Shown here: positions 42,642 through 51,042 of the stretch, piece after piece
How the letters are laid out: each line of letters begins with the position of its first letter
Numbering within the stretch: position 1 is the stretch's first letter
DNA from: Clostridium thermopalmarium DSM 5974
GTDB lineage: Bacteria > Bacillota > Clostridia > Clostridiales > Clostridiaceae
Direction: 5' to 3'
DNA length: 51,042 nt
Assembly (NCBI RefSeq): GCF_002995795.1
Contig: NZ_PVXN01000019.1
Coordinates: forward strand, 1 to 51,042
Notes under the pieces: generated by a model
Seen by the model: the letters and a program-made list of their open reading frames with translations, nothing else
The model's database searches: none
What the model was told of the DNA's origin: nothing
Program-made: the position numbers and the translations under genes

Positions 42642-44085
42642 ATTTTCTCCAGAAGGTTGGCATTATAAGTAGTAATATTGGATAAATTTCAAGTCTTCCA
42701 ATTATCATATCTAGAGACATTACTATCTTACTTAAAATAGAAAAATCTGAAAAATTCCCCATAGGTCCTACCATTCCAAAACCTGGTCCTATATTTCCTA
42801 GAGTTGCTGCCACAGCTGAAGTTGAAGTTATCATATCAAACCCATCTAGTGAAACTATAAAAATACTAATAATAAATATAATGAAATATATGAAAAAAAA
42901 TCCTCCTATACTCATTAAAGTTTCTTCATCTATAGATTTTCCTCCAACCTTTATAGTATATACTGCTTTAGGATGAACAACTTTTAAAATTTCTCTTTTT
43001 ATAACCTTAAAAAGCAGTATTATTCTAATATTTTTAATTCCTCCTGACGTAGATCCTGCACATCCTCCAACAAACATAAGACTTAATAAAATCATTTTAC
43101 TAAATGTTGGCCATAAATTAAAATCCGTAGTGGAATACCCTGTTGTTGTTGTAATAGTAACCACTTGAAATGCAGAATATCTTAAAGACTCACCTATTGT
43201 TTTAAAAATGTTTTCATGAATATTTAAAGTTATAAGTGCAATAGACACTAAAACAATTCCAAGATAAAACCTAAATTCCTCATCTTTAAAAATCTCTTTT
43301 ATATTTCCTTTAATAGCTTGATAATACAGTGAAAAGTTCACTCCACATGCAAACGTAAAAATTGTAATAATAATCTCAACATATATATTATTATAAGCTC
43401 CAACACTTAATCCCTTACTAGAGAATCCCCCTGTGCCAACTGTTCCAAATGTATGAATTAATGAATCAAACAACGGCATACCAGCTACTTTAAGCAGTAT
43501 AACTTCTATAATTGTAATTATTCCATATATACCATATAAAATCTTAGCTGTTTGCCCTACCTTGGGTACTAATTTTCCTGGATTGGGTCCTGGACTTTCC
43601 GCTTTCATTATTTGAAGAGTGCCTGCTTTTGCAGATGGTAGTATAGCCAATGTCATAACAAGTACTCCCATACCTCCAATCCAATGAGTAAAGCTTCTCC
43701 AAAATAGAATTCCTTGAGGCAGACTTTCAACATCTTTCAATATACTAGATCCAGTAGTTGTAATGCCTGATGTTGTTTCAAAAAATGCATCTACAAAAGA
43801 TGGAACAGCTCCACTTATTACAAAAGGAAAAGCACCAAAAAATGCAGCAAGAAGCCATCCAATAGCTACAATAGCAAAGCCATCTCTAGCATAAATATTT
43901 CTTCTTTTAGGCTTAATTCTAGCAGCTAGCAATCCAACTATAAACAATATTGCAATTGTAATTAAAAAAGCTCTTTCATCATTTCCTCCATTATATATTA
44001 AGGCTACTATGAAAGAGGGGATCATTACCAAACCCTCACATATTAATAATCTCCCCAAGCTTTTTAATACCATCCCATAGTTCAT
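42640..44085 (-). CDS. trkH: K+ uptake channel subunit TrkH/KtrB
   Basis: Membrane K+ channel of the Trk/Ktr family, 481 residues, four M1-P-M2 repeats. Selectivity-loop glycines are in TTSGITTTGSS, GTVGTGGFSS, TITTTTGYST and TLGNIGPGFG. The long form with two extra N-terminal helices is TrkH-like. I start at 44085 (MNYGMVLKSLGR): GGAGG lies 8 nt upstream, and the upstream ATG at 44100 is part of that site. It overlaps trkA by 50 nt, so synthesis is coupled. Works with TrkA for turgor and pH control. Confidence 0.94.
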   Translation of the reverse strand: MNYGMVLKSLGRLLICEGLVMIPSFIVALIYNGGNDERAFLITIAILFIVGLLAARIKPKRRNIYARDGFAIVAIGWLLAAFFGAFPFVISGAVPSFVDAFFETTSGITTTGSSILKDVESLPQGILFWRSFTHWIGGMGVLVMTLAILPSAKAGTLQIMKAESPGPNPGKLVPKVGQTAKILYGIYGIITIIEVILLKVAGMPLFDSLIHTFGTVGTGGFSSKGLSVGAYNNIYVEIIITIFTFACGVNFSLYYQAIKGNIKEIFKDEEFRFYLGIVLVSIALITLNIHENIFKTIGESLRYSAFQVVTITTTTGYSTTDFNLWPTFSKMILLSLMFVGGCAGSTSGGIKNIRIILLFKVIKREILKVVHPKAVYTIKVGGKSIDEETLMSIGGFFFIYFIIFIISIFIVSLDGFDMITSTSAVAATLGNIGPGFGMVGPMGNFSDFSILSKIVMSLDMIIGRLEIYPILLLIMPTFWRK

Positions 44086-45442
44086 TGTGTTTTCCTCCAT
44101 TTGAGCTAGATATTAAATCTTCTAATTTATTTATATTCTTATCCTTAGATATAACGATAACTCTATCTTCTTCCTGAATGGTATCATCACCATGAGGAAT
44201 TATAATTTTCTTTTTTCTGACTATTGTTGCAACAATAACATCTTTTTTAAACTTTATTTTTTTCAATGGTATATTTAAGATCTTATTTTCACGATTTGCA
44301 ATAAATTCTAATATTTCAACCTTTCCATCAACTATTCTATATAAGGATTCTATATTATTTCCTCTTACATACTTTAAAATCTGATTTGCAACTATAACCT
44401 TAGGAATTATTACATTATCAAGCCCTAAACTATTAACAATATGTGAATAGTTTGTTCTGCTTATTTTAGTAATAACTTTTTTTACTCCATTTTGTTTAGC
44501 TACCAAGGAGGATAAAAGATTTTCTTCATCCATGCCTGTTACCGCAATAAATCCATCCATATCTTTTATATTCTCAGATAATAGAAGTTCTTCATCTGTT
44601 CCATCAGCATTAATAATAAGTGCTCTTGGTAAAAGCTCTGAAAGAGCTACACATCTTTCTTTATCTATTTCAATTATTTTTACATTTACTCCCATATCTA
44701 AAAGCATACTTGCAAGATAGTAGGCAATTCTTCCTCCACCAAGTATCATAATATTTTTTAGTTTTTGTGGCAAAACTCCTGCCATTTTACTAAAGTTATA
44801 AATACTTGAATATTTTCCAATTACATGAATTCTATCATTTTCTTCTATTACAAACTTTCCATTTGGTACTATAACTTCTTCTCCTCTTACAACTATTCCA
44901 ACTAATATACGAAACTTAAATTTACTCAATATATTCTCTAAAGCTTGGCCCACAATAGGCATATCTCTAGTAATCTTAAATTCAACCATTTTTACCATAC
45001 CTTTAGAGAAATTCTCCACATTTACTGCAGAAGAAAAGTTAACCCGCTGTGCAATCTCATCAGCAGCTGCCATCTCAGGGTTTATAACCATTTCAAGGCC
45101 AAGTTCTTCTTTTAATAAAGAAAGCTCTCTTGCATATTCTGTGTCTCTAATCCTTGCAATAGTATGAGCAGCTTTTAATTTCTTTGCAGTAAGGCAACAC
45201 ACTATATTTACTTCATCACTATTAGTAACTGCAATAAGTAAATCTGTTCCTCTCACTCCTGCTTCTAACAGAGTACTAGTGCTAATACCATTTCCTCTTA
45301 TGCACATTACATCTAAATTTTCTTCGGCTCTCTTTAGCGCAGCTGGATTTTTATCAATGATTGTTACATCGTTTCCTTCCTTCTCTAAGCTTTCTGCTAA
45401 ATTGTAGCCTACTTTCCCTGCTCCAATAATTATTATTTTCAT
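44036..45442 (-). CDS. trkA: Trk K+ uptake regulatory protein TrkA
   Basis: Cytoplasmic gating ring subunit, 468 residues, with two RCK_N-RCK_C pairs. Each has a Rossmann NAD-binding loop (IIIGAGKVGYNLA at the start, IMILGGGRIAYYLA near 230). RCK_C domains lie near 145-215 and 375-450. Doubled RCK is the TrkA rather than KtrA form. AGGAGG lies 5 nt before the ATG. First gene of trkA-trkH. I see no ydaO (c-di-AMP) riboswitch in the 433-bp gap upstream, although clostridial K+ genes often carry one. Confidence 0.95.
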   Translation of the reverse strand: MKIIIIGAGKVGYNLAESLEKEGNDVTIIDKNPAALKRAEENLDVMCIRGNGISTSTLLEAGVRGTDLLIAVTNSDEVNIVCCLTAKKLKAAHTIARIRDTEYARELSLLKEELGLEMVINPEMAAADEIAQRVNFSSAVNVENFSKGMVKMVEFKITRDMPIVGQALENILSKFKFRILVGIVVRGEEVIVPNGKFVIEENDRIHVIGKYSSIYNFSKMAGVLPQKLKNIMILGGGRIAYYLASMLLDMGVNVKIIEIDKERCVALSELLPRALIINADGTDEELLLSENIKDMDGFIAVTGMDEENLLSSLVAKQNGVKKVITKISRTNYSHIVNSLGLDNVIIPKVIVANQILKYVRGNNIESLYRIVDGKVEILEFIANRENKILNIPLKKIKFKKDVIVATIVRKKKIIIPHGDDTIQEEDRVIVISKDKNINKLEDLISSSNGGKHNELWDGIKKLGEIINM

Positions 45443-45837
45443 AATAGCCTCCTATTTAATTAAGTAGCTAACTACTAATAGCATAATTAAACATATATTT
45501 TTTAAGTTATTTCATATAAATTTTATTATTAGATACATGATAAACCTTTATAATAAAGATAAACAACTCTATATAAATATAAAGATTTATCACACACCTA
45601 GTTTCCTAAGCACTAATATACATTAATCATCTACAAAAATCGAGAACTTTTACGTGTTTATACTGTTTTATTTACCACTTTATTTGCCATTACCTTTAAA
45701 TTCTTAAATATTTCTTCAAAAATCAACCTATTGCAATAAATTATGTTTGTTTTCGAAAAAGATTCGACTGTAACTTCAGAAAACACCATAATCCTATTAA
45801 TTTTTATATTTTTTCCTTACCCTTTCTTTTGGTATAT
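45443..45837. other. Large intergenic gap between rnj and trkA
   Basis: No recognised gene or riboswitch. AT-rich. It contains the possible 43-codon frame at 45658-45789 and the probable trkA control region (45443-45560) with a TAGC/GCTA hairpin at about 45463-45482. Confidence 0.4.
45658..45789 (-). CDS. Possible small ORF, 43 aa, doubtful
   Basis: An open frame of 43 codons (MVFSEVTVESFSK... ends VNKTV) in an otherwise empty gap. It has a short amphipathic region (RLIFEEIFKNLKVMANK). The ribosome site is poor: only AGGATT directly before the ATG, with AAGGA 24 nt upstream. No terminator of its own is visible. In AT-rich DNA a frame of this length can occur by chance, so I list it only because its composition is not obviously random. 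Confidence 0.22.
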   Translation of the reverse strand: MVFSEVTVESFSKTNIIYCNRLIFEEIFKNLKVMANKVVNKTV

Positions 45838-45869
45838 TAGCTCTACTATTGATGCCAATAATAGAGCTA
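45838..45869 (-). terminator. rnj terminator
   Basis: 13-bp arms (45838-45850 and 45857-45869), 6 bp after the RNase J stop codon. The one mismatch on the plus strand becomes a G-U pair on the minus strand. The U-run is weak. Confidence 0.65.
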
Positions 45870-45875
45870 TTTATT

Positions 45876-47537
45876 TTAAATTTCCATAATAATCGGAAGA
45901 ATGATAGGTCTTCTCTTTGTTTTTTCAAACAAAAATTTTTCCACAGCCTTTTTCATATTAGACTTCAAAACATACCATTCAATAATTCTATTATCTAATG
46001 ATTTGTTCAGCTCTTTTTTTACAATATTCTTTACTTCTTCAATTAATTCCTCTGACTCTTTTGCATATATAAAACCTCTTGTTATTACATCAGGACCTGC
46101 TATTACACTATAAGATTCTCTCTCTAATGTAACAACTATAGCCAGCATACCATCCTCAGCTAAATGCTTTCTATCTCTAAGAACTATAGTTCCTACATCC
46201 CCAACTCCAAGTCCATCAACATATACAGCTCCAGTAGGAACTCTTCCTGCTATCTTAACTTCATTATCTGATAGCTCTAAGACCTGACCTGTTTCTAAAA
46301 TAAATACATTCTTTCTATTCATTCCCAATTTAACCGCTAAATCAGCATGATGCTTTAAATGTCTGTATTCTCCATGAACAGGCATAAAAAATTTTGGCCT
46401 AGCTAAAGTATGAATTAACTTTATTTCTTCTTGATACGCATGACCTGATACATGAACTTCTTCTAAATCATCATATATTACCTCTGCACCCTTTCTAAAC
46501 AACTCATTTATTACTCTTGATATAAGTTTTTCATTTCCTGGAATCGGAGATGCAGAGATTAGTACCAAATCCTTAGGCTCAATTTTAATCTTTCTATGAT
46601 TAGAAAATGCTATTCTAGCAAGTCCTGCCATAGCTTCTCCCTGGCTTCCTGTGGTTATTATTGTAATCTGCTCGTTAGGATATTTATTTATTTCATCTAT
46701 GTTTATCATATATCCATCTGGTATATGAAGATATCCTAAATTCATTGCTACCTCTGAAATATCTACCATACTTCTTCCACTAAATGCTATCTTTCTCCTA
46801 TTTTTTACGGAAGCATCTATTATTTGCTGCATCCTATGAATGTTTGAGGCAAAGGTTGCTACAATTACTCTTCCTTCAGCATTTGAAAATATTCTAGTCA
46901 GAGTTTCGCCTATGGATTTTTCTGAAATAGAATGTCCTGGACGTTCTACATTTGTACTGTCAGCCATAAGAAGCAATATTCCCTCTTTTCCTAAGGTCGA
47001 TATACGTTCTAAATCCATTACTAACCCGTCAATAGGAGTATAATCCACTTTAAAATCTCCAGTATGTAATAAAGTTCCAACAGGGGTGTGTACAGCAATA
47101 CAGCATGAATCTGCTATGCTGTGAGTATTTCTTATGAATTCAATCTTTAAATTCTGAAGTTTTATTGTATCTCCAGCTGACACTACATTCAATTTGCAAT
47201 CTGAAAGTATGCCATGCTCTCTTAATTTATTTTCTATTATTCCTAAAGTAAGTTTTGTTCCATAAACAGGTACATTTAATTGTTTTAATATATAAGGAAG
47301 TGAACCTATATGATCCTCATGCCCATGAGTTATAAAGATTCCCTTTACTTTTTCTTTGTTATTTATTAGATAGGTTATATCAGGAATTACTAAATCTACA
47401 CCATACACATCTTCATCTGGAAAAGATATACCACAGTCTATTACAATAATTTCTTCTTCATATTCAATAACTGTTATGTTTTTACCAATTTCCCCAAGCC
47501 CCCCTAAAGGAATTACTTTCACATTGCCCTTATCCAT
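45876..47537 (-). CDS. rnj: Ribonuclease J
   Basis: Metallo-beta-lactamase/beta-CASP RNase with 5'-3' exo- and endonuclease activity, central to mRNA decay and rRNA maturation in Firmicutes. The zinc motif HGHEDH is at 71-76, further ligands are in NTHSIADSCC and HTGDFKVD, and the beta-CASP part has MADSTNVERPG, the GSQGEAMAGLARI block and VHVSGHAYQEE with HGEYRH. The C-terminal domain runs from about 450. 553 residues is the standard length. GGTGAG precedes the ATG. Only one paralogue is in this window, so RNase J1 versus J2 is not assigned; catalytic residues are intact. Confidence 0.96.
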   Translation of the reverse strand: MDKGNVKVIPLGGLGEIGKNITVIEYEEEIIVIDCGISFPDEDVYGVDLVIPDITYLINNKEKVKGIFITHGHEDHIGSLPYILKQLNVPVYGTKLTLGIIENKLREHGILSDCKLNVVSAGDTIKLQNLKIEFIRNTHSIADSCCIAVHTPVGTLLHTGDFKVDYTPIDGLVMDLERISTLGKEGILLLMADSTNVERPGHSISEKSIGETLTRIFSNAEGRVIVATFASNIHRMQQIIDASVKNRRKIAFSGRSMVDISEVAMNLGYLHIPDGYMINIDEINKYPNEQITIITTGSQGEAMAGLARIAFSNHRKIKIEPKDLVLISASPIPGNEKLISRVINELFRKGAEVIYDDLEEVHVSGHAYQEEIKLIHTLARPKFFMPVHGEYRHLKHHADLAVKLGMNRKNVFILETGQVLELSDNEVKIAGRVPTGAVYVDGLGVGDVGTIVLRDRKHLAEDGMLAIVVTLERESYSVIAGPDVITRGFIYAKESEELIEEVKNIVKKELNKSLDNRIIEWYVLKSNMKKAVEKFLFEKTKRRPIILPIIMEI

Positions 47538-47632
47538 ATTTAATTCTCACCTTCATTCTTAAAAATTATATTATTTCCATTTACTTTATTTTGCCTTATA
47601 AGCGAGAATTTAATTCCTACTTAATGCTAAAT

Positions 47633-47674
47633 AAAAAAACTTCAGACAGAGTTTTCACTCTTTCCGAAGTTTTT
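47633..47674 (-). terminator. ctfB terminator
   Basis: A 17-bp stem with one mismatch and one G-U pair on the minus strand (arms about 47636-47652 and 47657-47673), followed on the minus strand by a seven-T run. It starts 11 bp after the ctfB stop codon. Confidence 0.88.
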
Positions 47675-47684
47675 CACTGGTACT

Positions 47685-48338
47685 TTATATTTCCATTTCC
47701 TTTACATCATCAGGAACTATTAAATCTGCATCTGTAACTTTAAGAACATCTTCTACTGAAACACCTGGAGCTACTTCTTTTAATACTAATCCTTTTTCAG
47801 TAACTTCCATAACAGCTTTTTCAGTGATTATTAAGTCAACAGCTTTTGCTGCAGATAATGGTAATGTGCATTTCTTTAAAATTTTAGATTGTCCTTCTTT
47901 ATTTGTATGAGTAAGAGCCACTATAACTTTCTTTGCTCCTACTAATAAGTCCATCGCTCCGCCCATTCCTGGAGTATACTTTCCTGGTATCTTCCAGTTA
48001 GCAATATTACCTTCTTGATCTACCTCTAAAGCTCCTAAAACTGTCATATCAACATGTCCGCCTCTAATAATTACAAAAGAATTAGATAAATCAAAAGCTG
48101 CTGAACCTTTTAGCATTGTAATTGGCTCTCCACCTGCGTTTCCAAGGTCTGGATCTGACTCTCCTTTTCTAGGAGTTTCTCCAAATCTAAGTCCTCCATT
48201 TTCTGTCTGAAGTATTACATCTACTCCTTCTGGTATGTAGTTAGCTGATGCTGTAGGAATACCAATTCCTAAATTAATTACCATTCCACTTTTAAATTCT
48301 TTTGCTATTCTTCTTGCGATAAGTTCCCTACTATTCAT
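47685..48338 (-). CDS. ctfB: Acid CoA-transferase subunit B
   Basis: Beta subunit of a class I CoA-transferase (acetate/butyrate-acetoacetate or 3-oxoacid type). The catalytic Glu is in QTENGGLRFGE. MVINLGIGIPTASANYIP, GGHVDMTVLGALEVD and GKYTPGMGGAMDLL are conserved family blocks and match C. acetobutylicum CtfB closely. 217 residues, normal. It follows ctfA by 14 bp and ends with a strong terminator. No adhE or acetoacetate decarboxylase gene is near, so this is not a solvent operon; acid re-use or ketone-body metabolism is likely. Confidence 0.93.
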   Translation of the reverse strand: MNSRELIARRIAKEFKSGMVINLGIGIPTASANYIPEGVDVILQTENGGLRFGETPRKGESDPDLGNAGGEPITMLKGSAAFDLSNSFVIIRGGHVDMTVLGALEVDQEGNIANWKIPGKYTPGMGGAMDLLVGAKKVIVALTHTNKEGQSKILKKCTLPLSAAKAVDLIITEKAVMEVTEKGLVLKEVAPGVSVEDVLKVTDADLIVPDDVKEMEI

Positions 48339-48352
48339 AATCGCTATACCCC

Positions 48353-49069
48353 CTATCTTAATTTGTTTTTAGATGCCCAAAGTTCCTCTAGATCTTGCTT
48401 TCTTTCCTCAAGAGATTTACCTTGAACAATAATATCAACAAAAATTCCAGGAGTTCCTACATTATTATAAGGAATTTCGCCAACCTCAACTATTTCATCT
48501 ACTTCTGCAATAACCAAATCTGCCGCTGTTGCCATTACTGGATTTGAATTTAATGCAGTTCCTCTATACTCTATGTTTCCATACTTATCTGCTCTATATC
48601 CTTTAATTATTGCTACATCTGCCCTTAATGGCGGATATACTAAGTATTCTTTTCCATCTATAGTTATTTTCTCTCTACCTTGTTCAACTTCTGTTCCAAT
48701 TCCTGTAGGAGTAATTATTCCTCCAAGCCCTGCTCCTGCTGCTCTTATTCTTTCAATCCAAGTTCCCATTGGATTAAATTCTACTTCTACTTCACCAGCA
48801 TTATATTGTCTTACAAACTCTGGGTCTGTTCCAATATGAGTTCCTATAAATTTTTTAATTTGCTTATTTATCGTAAGCCTTCCTAAATCTCTTCCTCCCC
48901 CTGGATATCCTCCAGCGACAGCGATTAAAGTTAAATCCTTAACACCACTGTCTGCAATCTCATTGATCATTTCAAGTGGAATACCAACTCCAAAGAATCC
49001 ACCTATCATAACTGTTGTATTATCTTTAATGTTTTTTACAGCTTCTTGCTTAGTTTGAATAATAGCCAT
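48353..49069 (-). CDS. ctfA: Acid CoA-transferase subunit A
   Basis: Alpha subunit of the CoA-transferase, 238 residues. The CoA-binding N-terminal block is MIGGFFGVGIPLEMINEI, with GRLTINKQIKKFIGTHIGTD and GIITPTGIGTEVEQG following. The C-terminus EIVEVGEIPYNNVGTPGIFVD is typical of AtoD/CtfA. GGGGGTG is 5 nt before the ATG. It pairs with ctfB to move CoA between short-chain acids and an acyl-CoA or acetoacetyl-CoA. The exact acid pair cannot be told from sequence. Confidence 0.93.
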   Translation of the reverse strand: MAIIQTKQEAVKNIKDNTTVMIGGFFGVGIPLEMINEIADSGVKDLTLIAVAGGYPGGGRDLGRLTINKQIKKFIGTHIGTDPEFVRQYNAGEVEVEFNPMGTWIERIRAAGAGLGGIITPTGIGTEVEQGREKITIDGKEYLVYPPLRADVAIIKGYRADKYGNIEYRGTALNSNPVMATAADLVIAEVDEIVEVGEIPYNNVGTPGIFVDIIVQGKSLEERKQDLEELWASKNKLR

Positions 49070-49285
49070 ACTTACACCCCCAAGTAATAAACTCTTTACT
49101 AAAGCTAATTATAATACATTGTTAAATTTTTGTCCAACTTTTTTTTAAATGTTTTCATAAAAACTCGAATATTTTCAACTTTTACATATATTTATCAAAA
49201 TTATATTCTAATTGGCAAATCCATATTAACAAATTTATCCATTATAACTTTAAATCATTTTAAAACTCTCTAAACTCCGCGGCTT

Positions 49286-50794
49286 CTAGAACATATAATA
49301 AAGATTTCCTGAAGGATATTCAGCATCACATGTTACATCTATTCCTAGTTTTCTAAATGTCTGTTCATCACTTCCATTTAAAATCGTAGTCGAATGAGCT
49401 TGACATCCTTTTAACATTGGAAGCTTTTTCATTGCTACTTGAGCTGTTGGATTAGTTGCCGCTGAAATACTAAGGGCAATCAATATTTCTTCGCAATTTA
49501 AAGCTACATTTTTATCTCCTAAAATTTTAGATTTTAAGTTTACAATCGGCTCAAGTATAACTGGAGAAAGGAGATATATTTCATCAGATATATTAGCATA
49601 ATATTTAATAGCATTTAACACTGCAGCAGCTGTTCCTTCCATCAACTCAGATTTTCTACCAGTTAAAATTGTTCCATCTAAAAGCTCTAGTGCTACAACA
49701 GGGCAAACATCATTTTTGCTAGAATCCTGTCTTAGCTTATGGGAATATTCTCTTGCAGGAATAACCACCTTTCTATCTTCTGGCTTTAAATTAAGTTCTT
49801 CCATAATAAGCTTTATTCTTTGATAAGCATCTTTATCCACATACCCTTTTTTATATTCACAAATTGTCTTAAAATATCTTCTTATTATTTCCTGTTTTGA
49901 AGCTTCCTTTACAACTTCATCATCTATAATTCCAAAACCTACTCTATTGACTCCCATATCTGTTGGAGATTTATATATGGATTCCTTTCTTGTTATTTTC
50001 TCTATTATTTTCTTTAGCACAGGGAATAACTCAAGGTCACGATTATAGTTTACAGCAACTTCATTATAAGCATCCATATGGAAAGAATCTATCATATTTA
50101 CATCCTTAAGATCTACTGTGGCAGCTTCATAGGCTATATTTAGAGGATGTTTTAAAGGAATATTCCATACTGGGAAAGTTTCAAACTTTGAATATCCTGC
50201 ATTTTTTCCTCTTTTATATTCATGATAAAGTTGGCTGAGACATGTGCTAAGTTTTCCGCTTCCTGGTCCTGGAGCTGTTACAACAACTATCGGTTTTGTA
50301 GTCTCTATATATGGATTTTGTCCATATCCTTCATCGCTCACTATTGTATCTACATCTGTTGGATATCCTTTTGTTGGCTTATGAATGTATACTTTTATTC
50401 CCCTACGCTCTAGCTTATTTATAAATACATTTGCAGATGGCTGTCCTTCATATCTAGTTATTACAACACTATTTACATCAAGTTCATATTCTCTTAATTC
50501 ATCAATAAGCCTTAAAACATCCATATCATATGTAATTCCAAAGTCTCCTCTTATCTTGTTTCTCTCAATATCTCCTGCATACACACAAATGACAACTTCA
50601 GCTTTTTCTCTTAATTTATGTAGGAGCTTAACTTTTGCATTTTCATCAAATCCAGGAAGAACTCTTTTAGCATGCAAATCCTGTAGTAACTTTCCTCCAA
50701 ATTCTAAATACAGTTTATCATAGTTATTAACTCTTTCTAATATGTACTTTGATTGCTCTTCTAAGTATTTTTCATGGTCAAATCCTATTTTCAT
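49286..50794 (-). CDS. DUF1846 (UPF0371) protein
   Basis: 502-residue cytoplasmic protein of the DUF1846 family, conserved in Firmicutes with an unknown reaction. The N-terminal [18 protein letters not shown], then a nucleotide-binding-like loop [20 protein letters not shown] (about 174-193) in a Rossmann-type part, and the C-terminal [19 protein letters not shown] with [10 protein letters not shown] are the family landmarks. Length is full. GAGGGG lies 8 nt before the ATG. Single gene. Structural relatives are known, but I cannot name a substrate. Confidence 0.92.
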   Translation of the reverse strand: MKIGFDHEKYLEEQSKYILERVNNYDKLYLEFGGKLLQDLHAKRVLPGFDENAKVKLLHKLREKAEVVICVYAGDIERNKIRGDFGITYDMDVLRLIDELREYELDVNSVVITRYEGQPSANVFINKLERRGIKVYIHKPTKGYPTDVDTIVSDEGYGQNPYIETTKPIVVVTAPGPGSGKLSTCLSQLYHEYKRGKNAGYSKFETFPVWNIPLKHPLNIAYEAATVDLKDVNMIDSFHMDAYNEVAVNYNRDLELFPVLKKIIEKITRKESIYKSPTDMGVNRVGFGIIDDEVVKEASKQEIIRRYFKTICEYKKGYVDKDAYQRIKLIMEELNLKPEDRKVVIPAREYSHKLRQDSSKNDVCPVVALELLDGTILTGRKSELMEGTAAAVLNAIKYYANISDEIYLLSPVILEPIVNLKSKILGDKNVALNCEEILIALSISAATNPTAQVAMKKLPMLKGCQAHSTTILNGSDEQTFRKLGIDVTCDAEYPSGNLYYMF

Positions 50795-50928
50795 TTGTAA
50801 TACCCCTCATTCTATAAAATCTTGTTTTATTAATAATAATTATTTCAAGTACAAAAAACTTCGACTTTTTATTATTGCATATTTTTAAACTAAAGTAAAT
50901 AATGTATTCTTAGTTTCAGAGATTTCGC

Positions 50929-50976
50929 ATCTAATTTCCAGTAAAGCTTTTTTCTTTATAGGAAATTAGATTTTTT
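50929..50976 (+). terminator. Hairpin with T-run, terminator or attenuator
   Basis: Perfect 11-bp arms ATCTAATTTCC (50929-50939) and GGAAATTAGAT (50961-50971), followed on the plus strand by six Ts. No plus-strand gene ends here, so it may be a leader attenuator for a gene to the right of the window, or a divergent element. Confidence 0.45.
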
Positions 50977-50994
50977 CTATTTTATTGAAATTTT

Positions 50995-51042
50995 GGAAGG
51001 GAAAAAGGCCGTAGGCCATGTATATAGATACACCTTCCCCCT
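50995..51042. repeat. GC-richer structured end of window
   Basis: GGAAGG near 50995-51000 pairs with CCTTCC at 51033-51038. Between them lie GGCC-GTA-GGCC (51009-51019) and the near-palindrome TGTATATAGATACA (51020-51033). The local composition is unlike the surrounding AT-rich DNA. It runs off the window, so its nature (repeat, RNA gene or leader) is undecided. Confidence 0.35.

Overview
This window looks like a chromosomal segment of a low-GC, Gram-positive, spore-forming anaerobe, most likely Clostridium in the strict sense. The evidence is the 5' end of a clostridial-type 16S rRNA gene at the left edge, strong AT bias, AGGAGG-type ribosome binding sites, spore photoproduct lyase, a CotF-like coat protein, RNase J, acid CoA-transferase and flavodiiron/hemerythrin proteins. 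There is no transposase, integrase, phage gene, tRNA or CRISPR array. It reads as stable core plus niche genes, not a mobile island.

Layout. 1-560: 16S rRNA start with its promoter and leader (minus). 0.56-6 kb: glnS, a 45-residue small protein, a DJ-1/PfpI protein, an ABC-F protein of the YkpA type, and a KDPG/KDPGal-type aldolase. 6.2-10.9 kb: a Uup-type ABC-F protein and the molybdopterin genes moaA-moaC-MOSC, divergent from mogA. 11-12.8 kb: galE and a VanZ-like protein. 13-20.7 kb: a same-strand cassette with two complete two-component systems around an exported protein and an ABC exporter. 20.7-25.3 kb: aminotransferase, splB and a CotF-like gene transcribed divergently from adjacent sigma-G-type promoters, and a MATE exporter. 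25.5-29.2 kb: modABC molybdate importer and an AEC transporter. 29.2-35 kb: VanW protein, then a nitrosative/oxygen-stress set (flavodiiron protein, Ric, DUF438-hemerythrin) beside YbaK and an FNR-like regulator. 35-38 kb: ArsC-like protein, stand-alone NIF3-insert protein, GDYXXLXY protein, DUF2157 membrane protein and XRE regulator. 38-41.7 kb: glutamate/dicarboxylate symporter, TPP riboswitch-thiT, and a two-gene split LysO lysine exporter. 41.8-51 kb: exonuclease, trkA-trkH, rnj, ctfA-ctfB, and a DUF1846 protein.

How genes work together. moaACB-type genes and modABC together supply molybdate and build molybdopterin, although they lie 15 kb apart. The flavodiiron/Ric/hemerythrin operon has an FNR-type box over its predicted -35 region, and the neighbouring regulator has FNR-like cysteines and an E-xx-S-R recognition helix, so a local NO/O2 defence circuit is likely. 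The most system-like region is 12.9-20.7 kb. A VanR-like regulator and an unusual six-TM kinase come first, then an exported 413-residue protein whose promoter has three helically phased direct repeats, then an ABC exporter, then a second kinase and regulator. This resembles an envelope-stress or peptide detoxification module, but its ligand is unknown. A second candidate is the XRE-DUF2157-GDYXXLXY operon, where an 18-bp perfect palindrome contains the predicted -10 box.

Several starts were moved inward from the longest reading frame because the ribosome binding site and family N-terminus favour the later codon. These are the DJ-1 protein, uup, moaC, moaA, mogA, galE, modA, the VanW protein and trkH.
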